Assembly: GCF_000003815.2 (NCBI RefSeq)
Contig: NC_049988.1
Location: forward strand, 19,047,598-19,111,597
Source of the DNA: Branchiostoma floridae
Lineage: Eukaryota; Chordata; Leptocardii; Amphioxiformes; Branchiostomatidae
DNA length: 64,000 nt
Direction: 5' to 3'
Shown here: in pieces, positions 57,601-64,000 of the stretch
How positions within the stretch are numbered: the first letter of the stretch is position 1
Layout of the letters: each line of letters begins with the position of its first letter
Notes under the pieces: generated by a model
Told to the model about the DNA's origin: nothing
Seen by the model: only the letters and a program-made list of their open reading frames with translations
The model's database searches: none
Translations under genes and position numbers: made by a program

Positions 57601-57916
57601 CCATAAAAAAATAGTGAACTCAAGTAAAACATCCTTGGTTGCACTATTTGTTTTTTACAGCCAAGAAATGATTGTTAATAGTTTTTGCAAATTTTCTTTA
57701 AAGACCTGATTTAAGAGTTTTTGATATACCCAAAGAACAGAGGTTTAATAAACTGTAAACAGTTTATGCATTTACATTTGTAATTTTGCATTTCTTAGAT
57801 CAAAAACAAGTCATGTCACTCATGATCATGGCTTATATGTTTCCAACCATCATGCACTAAATACGTCTATATAAGTACCAAGTTTCCAGGATATCCTTGT
57901 CCTCTTTAAAAAAATG

Positions 57917-57965
57917 CTGGTGTGGAAGAGTGCTGGTGTGGAAGAGTGCTGGTGTGGAAGAGTGC
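57917..57965. repeat. 17-bp tandem triplication
   Basis: GCTGGTGTGGAAGAGT repeats three times in direct tandem. Short and probably neutral. Confidence 0.9.
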
Positions 57966-58067
57966 ATACTTAACCATTGAAAAACGTGTGAAGTACGACA
58001 CTTTGTTATGACTGCAGCAGGAGGTCTCAGATCACCAGCTTTGTCTCTTCCCTTGTGAGTGGTTAAT

Positions 58068-58427
58068 CAGGGCTCGAAATACCACCTGCATATGCAGGTT
58101 AGTGCAGGTAAAATTAGAGCTGTGCAGGTATTTCTGTTGCCTACCTGCACCTAAACTGCACTGGTCCATGTACTGGCTTTTAAGTTTTATACAATCATTA
58201 ATGTACTGTCATGTACAATGTAGGTGTACATGGATAGTTACAAGATGCATTGACTTTTACCACCTATAAAGTATAAAAGAAAAAATAGCAATGGTTTCTG
58301 AACAATTTTAGTATGATCCATACTTCCTAAATTCATAGTGGTGCAGGTAAAATTTGTCTGGTGCAGGTAATTTTGCAATGTAACCTGCACCAGTGCAGGT
58401 ATGCAGGAAAAAGTATTTCGAGCCCTG
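58068..58427. mobile_element. MITE with CAGGGCTCGAAATAC ends
   Basis: 360 bp; CAGGGCTCGAAATACCACC and GAAAAAGTATTTCGAGCCCTG are inverted ends. GTGCAGGTAAAATT-type units repeat inside. About 45 bp on the left flank (..CCCTTGTGAGTGGTTAAT) is imperfectly repeated on the right flank (..CCCTTGTGAGTGGTGAAT). Confidence 0.75.
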
Positions 58428-59189
58428 CAAGTTCTCAGCTTGCTAGCTTTATCTCTCCCCTTGTGAGTGGTGAATACTTGACCCCACAGTCTAAAGTCTG
58501 CCTGGAGGCACGTGTGACATTTTTTCCCATTCATTACCTCAGTCACATTGTTGTACTGTGTGTTACAAAGGTGCGTTCAGAAAGGGGATTGGTCAAACTG
58601 CTAACTCAATCAATTCCAGTAGCAAGTTGATTTTCTAGCTTTGCAAAGCTGAGACTCTGTTTGGTCGGAAGTGTTGTTTTTTTGCAGTCCAAATACTGGT
58701 AGAAGCTGGACTGAAGGTGGGTTTTCAGTTGTTGATTTGGGTTACAAATTAATTTGTGTGTTGAGTAAAATACATTTGTTTGTATGTGTGTGTGCCTACC
58801 TTTTGGTGCATTGTTAAAAGTCCCAATGCACTTATTGGTAAGTGTGGGGGTCCTGCCTATTGTATGCAGGCCAAAACATGTCCATATGAATTCAATGTAC
58901 TAAATTCGAGACCTGATACACATTCATACTATTATAGTATTGATCAAGAAGGTTTATTTGTAAGTTCTTACTTGTGGCTTTTGCAAATACATGGTAGAGA
59001 CATATGTGTCAATGGATAATAATTAACATAATTGTAAAAAGAGACTACTAATACTGGATTATTTGTGTTGGTTATAGCTAGACAGGTTGGGTTTGACTTA
59101 ATTTTTTGGAAGCCCAACCTTTTTCAAGCATTTACCCCTCCCTGTAACACCTCCAATTTGCTGCCAACAGTACTGTTAAGAAAGTTATG

Positions 59190-59345
59190 CCAAAAAGCAA
59201 TTACTCAAGCAACTGTGATATGGTTTTGGAAACGGTCAGACGTTTCAACTGGCAGTTTTTGTCAGTGACACCAAAGTGATCTGGAAGAAACAGGTCTTAT
59301 ATACTCTAACTATGAATGAAGACAATTTTGGATGTCTAATAGTAA
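59190..59345 (-). mobile_element. Penelope-like 3' tail, inverted, degenerate hammerhead-like core
   Basis: The minus strand reads CTGACAA (59259-59265), a short AACT/AGTT stem and GAAACGTC (59239-59246), then the CAGTTGCTTGAGTAATTGC tail. One core base differs from CUGANGA, so it is probably inactive. Confidence 0.5.
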
Positions 59346-59884
59346 TAGGAAACATTGTATTGTAAAACAATTTTAGGCTAATGTTAGGAACGCTATCCTT
59401 TTTGTTTGTGCTAACTAAAAAGAAATGGTAAAAGAGTCACCAAAGTTCAGATTGCAAACCGGGTCAGTTGGTTTTACCAGTAATTAGTTTAAAGTCTTGT
59501 TTGTTAGGTTTTTCACTGGTAGAAACAAAGAGGCCTAAGTTTTCTTGTTGTATGGTGCAAAATGAATGTATTGTCATCATGTACAACTGTACACTGTTGT
59601 TTGCACACTGCAAGGCTTCCCAGGTGCTAGGTGATGTATTAAAAATCACAATACAAAACAATGTTTATTTGCTGGATGTCATGAGTTGTATGTAGAAGGA
59701 TGCTAATGCTAGTCCTATGCTGTTTCAGGTAAGAGAATTGTGGGTTTTTCGAGTCTCTTATCTGTCTCTGTTTGTATTTCTGTGATTCCCAACACGAATA
59801 ACCAAGGAGCTTTTATTATTTTTTTTATCAGGTAAAATCTCCTTGGTACAATGCAACATTGCTGCGCACTCTGACTCAGAGCTG

Positions 59885-60098
59885 TATTTACTGTAATTCC
59901 TGATTTTTTCACTGTAATGTTATGTTCACTGTTTTCACGGTGACGACTGTAACGTGAACTTATCATTACCGATAAAAAATAATTCACAGACTTTTTTCAT
60001 GTGCACTTGCCTCGACAGTGAACATATAGTTCCGAGAACAAGTTCAATTTTCTCAGACCGTGAAAATTTGGTACCGTGAAGATAAAGTGATTTACAGT
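59885..60098. mobile_element. ACTGTAA/TTTACAGT MITE
   Basis: Starts TTTACTGTAATTCC and ends GTGATTTACAGTATT, with GTTTTCACGGTGACG / ACCGTGAAGATAAAG arms. Related in structure to 41499-41695. Confidence 0.55.
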
Positions 60099-60149
60099 AT
60101 TTTCTTTTGTCTATGGTACTGTACTGGGATGGTCAGAAAACTGTACTAG

Positions 60150-60694
60150 TACGGGGAAGGGAGTGAAGTCTGCCATCTCTGATCTTGGATATTGGAGTTT
60201 TCTTTTAAGTCTCATCTGCTTACATTTTGCATGTTCCTTTGTCTCTCAGAGTCAGACTCCTTCCTCAGAGCTTCTAACTAGAGTGTTGTTTCTTGTCACA
60301 CAAAAACCAGTAAGTCCCCTTCGCTGGTTGAAACACAATGTAGGGGTCCAAATCACAGCATAAGGGCCAAAATCACAGCGTAGGGGATCCAGATCGCAGC
60401 ATAGGTGCCCCCTATGCTGAAAAGGACTAACAAGAACACTGATCTCTGATTGTTCTTGTCCTTGCAGAGTGCCAGTGGGCACCATGGGTGAAGTCTGTCG
60501 TCTCTGTTATTACCCTTACAGAGTGCCAGCAAATGCAAGTACGTAAGGGGGGTGAAGTTTGCCATCTCTGTTTGTACCCTTACAGAGTGACGACAATACG
60601 AGTAAGGGGGTGAAGTCTGCCATCTCTGATGGTCGCATACCAGTAAGAGAAAGGGGGGTGAAGTCTGCCATCTCTAATCGTTCCTCCCTTGCAG
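60150..60694. repeat. tandem duplicates of the ORMDL exon acceptor region
   Basis: GTGAAGTCTGCCATCTCTG-type units recur at about 60163, 60488, 60552, 60609 and 60659, and (C/T)TTGCAGAGTGCCAG or CTTACAGAGTG acceptor-like units recur at about 60465, 60515, 60580 and 60690. The copy at 60484 even repeats the ACCATGGGTG start context. Confidence 0.85.
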
Positions 60695-60710
60695 AGTGCC
60701 AGTGGGCACC

Positions 60711-62843
60711 ATGGGTGACGGAGGCACGACCTACAGCGGGGTGAACCCCAACGCGGTGTGGCTCAACAGCCGCGGCATCTGGCTCTCTTACGTCATCGCC
60801 GTGACGATCCTGCACCTCGTTTTGCTCAGCATTCCGTTCCTCAACGTGGCGCAGGCCTGGACGCTTACTAACGTCGTACACAACATCGTGAGTTTGTTTG
60901 TTTGTTTGTTTGTTTGTGACCAATATCACTCCCTCAACGTGGCGCAGGCCTGGACGCTTACTAACGTCGTACACAACATCGTGAGTTTGTTTGTTTGTTT
61001 GTTTGTTTGTGACCAATATCACTCCCTCAACGTGGCACAGGCCTGGACGCTTACTAACGTTGTACACAACATCGTGAGTTTGTTTGTTTGTTTGTGACCA
61101 ATATCACTCCCTCAACGTGGCACAGGCCTGGACGCTTACTAACGTCGTACACAACATCGTAAGTTTGGCATAACCAGCGTGCAAAATACCCACTTGCACA
61201 CTTGCACATTGCAACCACTTTTTGCTTGGTGCAAGTTACTCAGGTTGCACAGGGTGCAACTTAGATTTTGAGCCTCAGAACTCGATTTTCTTGTCAATTT
61301 ACTTGGAAGAAATAAATGGACTGAGGCAGCTCCATTTCATGTCAGCCAAACATGTCTACTATACATGTATGTACAGTGTATAATTATGTATTGTACTTTT
61401 CTTTTCAGAAATTAGTGAATTGTAGGTGGTGCAACTTGAAATTCAGTTGTGCAACCTATTTTTGCCCCAGGTTGCACACTGTGCAACCTGGCTCAGAAAA
61501 GTATTTTGTACACTGATAACGCCAGTCAGGCTTTTAGCTAGGATTTTGATACACCTTGGGTCTAAATTTCTTTGTGATTCAGGGTAAGTGATATTGTGGG
61601 GGTGGGGGTGAAGGGGGCAGGGATAAACAAGTCCACTAGCCCTATTGTCCAGGGCAAGTGAAAGTGCTGTTCGGGCAAGTGCATGTCCTACCCCACTTGT
61701 CCGATCGGGCAAGTAAGATTTTTCCATTGATTTTAGTGCAATTTTGATATACTTGTTACTTTTTACAGTCATGACATCAAGCAATTGTCTACAGAGAATT
61801 CCATTGCTGGAAGTGAAAATGCATATACTAGTAACAGTGACATTTGAATTTTGGGCAAGTGAAAAATTGGTTCGGGCAAGTACATTTTTTATGTGCTTGC
61901 CCAATAGGACAAGTGGATTTTAGAAAACTTGTTTAACCCTGAGGGGGTGGAAGGCGTTGGCATCCACAGAGTTTTCGAGGCCATATACATCAGGGCACAT
62001 TTGACCAATTGCTGATGTCACTTGCAATTTGCAAGGCTGGTGCACATGTTGATTAGATCACGTGTCTGAAACTCTTGCCAGTTTACGGTGATTGATCATC
62101 AGCATTATATTGATCCTGACGGTTACTTTGAACAACAAAGCTGCATCTGCTGGAGCCGCCTCACACGTTGCATACAGTTGCCCCTGTGAGACTTAGTGCT
62201 CCAGTAGACGAGAGGGTGGAGAAGGAATTGCACACCCCTCCTTCACCATAAAAAGTCATGTGCAGGTCAGACAAACAGGCAAATAGCCTGTCTGCCTCCT
62301 CATCTGTCCAATCGACAGGAGAAACAAAAAAAAAAAAGATTGATCCTGAAGAGGGAGACAGTGGTGGTTGAAAATTTGATCTGTGTACACCTTTGTGTTG
62401 GAAGAAAGGCTAGCATTGTATAGGGTACCGGTACAGAAAATTCAGGTCCAGGTCCGGTCCAAGTTTGGACCTGATTCAGTATGTGAGAACCAGTAAATGG
62501 ATGATTCTCAAAACAATGGTCCATTTCGCAACAAAGAAATCTGTTTTGTGGAGTATTCGACTTCCACTGGCGTTTTAAAATCCTAGAAGGCCAACTGTCT
62601 TGGTACTGTTGACTGTAAAACTTGGTAGAAACGTCTATAGACTCAATAGAAATTTGTGAATGCCTGATCATATAATATGTTCATTTTCCACTAGCTTCAA
62701 CATCTGGTCCATCTAATTTTTTCAGGTTCGGTTTTTCGTTACCGGTCCACTTCATTCATTCATTCATTCATTCATTCATTCATTCATTCATTCATTCATT
62801 CATTCATTCATTCATTCATTCATTCATTCATTCTTTCACTCAC

Positions 62844-62877
<34 letters not shown>

Positions 62878-63941
62878 CATCAATCAATCAATCAATCAAT
62901 CAATCACTGTTTTCCAGGGTAACTACATATTCCTGCACATGCTGAAGGGGACTCCCTGGGAGACCAACTGGGACCAGGGCAAGTCCCGCCTCCTCACGCA
63001 CTGGGAACAGATCGACTTCGGCGAGCAGTTCACAACTACCCGCAAGTTCCTGTTCCTGGCGCCTGTTATCTTGTAAGTAACTCATGTAAGAGTAAGCCTG
63101 GAAAGTTTTAGCTAGGATACACCGTTATAAAAATAATACGGGGCACACTAGACGCACTTATACTGGGAACGGATCGACTTTGGCGAGCAGTTCACAACTA
63201 CACACAAGTTCCTGTTCCTTGCGCCTGTTATCTTGTAAGTAACTCATGTAAGAGTAAGGCTATAGGGCACAACCCACCATATGTGCAATTTGTCCGTCGT
63301 TTTTTGGAGGCCACGTCCGCCACATATTTCTGAAACGTTCAGGCTGTACAGAGCAGGCGCGTTGCCTGTACTGGCACGTACAGGGGGCAAATCCGCAGCC
63401 CGATAGCACACAAAGTTTTGCCTGCACGTAAATTTCTACGGCCTGTTTGCGTGCTTCAAAATCCATCGGGTTCCCTATGAGTTTGTTCGGAGGCGGTACT
63501 TACCACTTACGGATCCCAAAAGATTGCCCACGTTTTGGCACGTAGACAGCACGTATTTGCACGTACGGCGGGTTGTGCCCTTAGCTTTAGCCTGGCAGAC
63601 TTTTAGCCAGGCAAGCGTCCAGGCGTCATTTGGATGCTCTGTTGTAAAAATGATAAGGGGCAGACTAGATGCCTGTACACTGGGAATAGATTGAATCGGA
63701 TCGACTTCGGACAGCAGTTCACAACCACCCACAAGTTCCTGTTCCTGGCGCCTGTAAGGGCTAGCCTGGGTACCATCCAAGTATTTGTTCACTCTGATGT
63801 TCTTATGTGTATGTTAGTTCTATTTTACTTGAATAACACTATCATACAGACTTAAGGTGTTTTGTTCATTAGTTTTCACACCTTTTCCTTCCTCCACAGA
63901 TTCATCCTTGTGAGTTTTTACATCAAGTACGATTCAAAATA
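60711..63941 (+). CDS. ORMDL: ORMDL sphingolipid biosynthesis regulator, partial at 3' end
   Basis: Coding exons 60711-60887, 62918-63072 and 63900-63941 join in frame with GT..AG introns. The start (ACCATGG) follows an acceptor at 60694. Exon 1 holds [14 protein letters not shown], the family's N-terminal signature; Asn14 corresponds to the ceramide-sensing Asn13 of human ORMDL3. A membrane segment and [10 protein letters not shown] follow. Exon 2 holds [34 protein letters not shown] and FLFLAPVI. Exon 3 holds [18 protein letters not shown] proteins sit in the ER membrane and restrain serine palmitoyltransferase when ceramide is high. Exon 3 shows TAG at 63940-63942, but a GTATCA donor beginning at 63942 splits that codon (TA|G), so the frame can continue outside the window. 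About 124 of roughly 153 residues are visible. Confidence 0.9.
60933..61158 (+). repeat. three extra tandem copies of ORMDL exon 1 3' end plus donor
   Basis: CTCAACGTGGCGCAGGCCTG..CACAACATC followed by GTGAGT or GTAAGT repeats with ends at 60980, 61073 and 61158, after the real exon end at 60887. The first two periods are 93 bp (31 codons), so the frame stays open through (TTTG)n spacers that read SLFVCLFVC. Confidence 0.95.
61180..61520. mobile_element. MITE with GTGCAAAATAC ends
   Basis: CAGCGTGCAAAATACCCAC at the left pairs with AAAGTATTTTGTACACTG at the right; the interior repeats TTGCACA(C/G)TGCAAC. ATAAC occurs on both flanks. Confidence 0.7.
61618..61941. mobile_element. hAT-like MITE (AGGGATAAACAAGTCC), copy 2
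   Basis: 324 bp nearly identical to 5920-6244, with only a handful of differences seen by eye, implying recent mobility. Ends CAGGGATAAACAAG / CTTGTTTAACCCTG. It lies in the ORMDL intron. Confidence 0.85.
62395..62750 (-). mobile_element. GGTACCGG-type hAT-like family fragment
   Basis: The minus strand carries GGACCTGAATTTTCTGTACC and related blocks of the 52302-52726 element, ending near ACCGGTAACGAAAAACCG. Right end cut by microsatellites. Confidence 0.6.
62751..62907. repeat. (ATTC)n and (AATC)n microsatellites before ORMDL exon 2
   Basis: About 85 bp of CATT repeats followed by about 60 bp of AATC repeats, ending 11 bp before exon 2 begins. They occupy the position normally used for branch point and polypyrimidine tract. 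Confidence 0.95.
63153..63260 (+). pseudogene. second copy of ORMDL exon 2 3' end and donor
   Basis: Repeats from CTGGGAAC(G)GATCGACTT through CGCCTGTTATCTTGTAAGTAACTC almost exactly as at 63010-63095, but without an acceptor at its start. Confidence 0.9.
63264..63581. mobile_element. MITE with AGGGCACAACCC ends
   Basis: 318 bp; AGGGCACAACCCACC and GGCGGGTTGTGCCCT are inverted ends. CpG-rich interior with repeated GCACGTA motifs. It lies between the second and third ORMDL exon 2 end copies. Confidence 0.75.
63625..63756 (+). pseudogene. third, diverged copy of ORMDL exon 2 3' end
   Basis: Contains CTGGGAATAGATTG, GGATCGACTTCGGACAGCAG, TTCACAACCACCCACAAG and CCTGTTCCTGGCGCCTGTAAGG. An insertion shifts the frame. 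Preceded by the same ATAAGGGGCAGACTAGATGC block as the second copy. Confidence 0.85.
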
Positions 63942-64000
63942 GTATCAGTACTCCAACATTACAAGAACAAACCCAAAAAATATTTCAAGAAATCAAATTT

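Noticed and set aside
60516-61067. Minus-strand 183-codon open frame
   Set aside because: It is antisense to ORMDL exon 1 and to its tandem copies; the repeat TNKQTNKQT is the reverse of (TTTG)n.

Overview
The window is animal nuclear DNA. Its genes have many short exons with GT..AG introns, there is one 100-N assembly gap (38738-38837), and the rest is dense with short DNA transposons, SINE-like units, minisatellites and microsatellites. Gene content (PGAP3-, AVL9- and ORMDL-type genes) and repeat style best fit an invertebrate deuterostome, probably a lancelet (Branchiostoma). That assignment is inference. No rRNA, CRISPR array or canonical tRNA gene was found; tRNA-like stretches are SINE heads.

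Layout. From 0.5 to 31 kb, the minus strand carries three tandem PGAP3-like genes (GPI-anchor lipid remodelling): copy A (533-6394), copy B (9508-15113) and copy C (27740-30913, terminal exon not found). A and B are close paralogues with identical exon lengths from exon 3 onward and share a minisatellite-filled intron. C is more diverged and has exons 1 and 2 fused. The 12.6 kb between B and C has no recognisable gene. It holds a pair of 0.3-kb inverted minisatellite blocks (16498-16812 and 25304-25618), a SINE, and a CpG-rich promoter-like patch at 26.3-26.6 kb. From 32.8 to 50.2 kb the plus strand carries a complete AVL9 gene (DENN-family, late secretory pathway): 19 core exons, 665 residues, plus candidate microexons. 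From 53.7 kb to the right edge lies an ORMDL gene (ER regulator of serine palmitoyltransferase), with a probable non-coding first exon at 53.7 kb and coding exons from 60711; its last exon(s) lie outside the window.

The three families act at different steps of membrane and secretory biology (GPI remodelling in the Golgi, late secretory traffic, sphingolipid control in the ER). Nothing in the sequence shows co-regulation beyond TGACGTCA sites near three promoter-like regions.

The most striking pattern is that all three gene families repeatedly show tandem duplication of short segments spanning an exon edge and its splice site: PGAP3-B exon 2, PGAP3-C exon 7, AVL9 exons 2, 11, 14, 16 and a C-terminal microexon, and three ORMDL boundaries. 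Several copies keep the reading frame and intact splice sites, so they could be alternative exons. Other notable items are an in-frame AVL9/retrotransposon read-through, nested hairpin MITEs, a pogo/Tigger-like element inserted in a hAT-like element, and a hammerhead-ribozyme-like motif in a Penelope-like tail.
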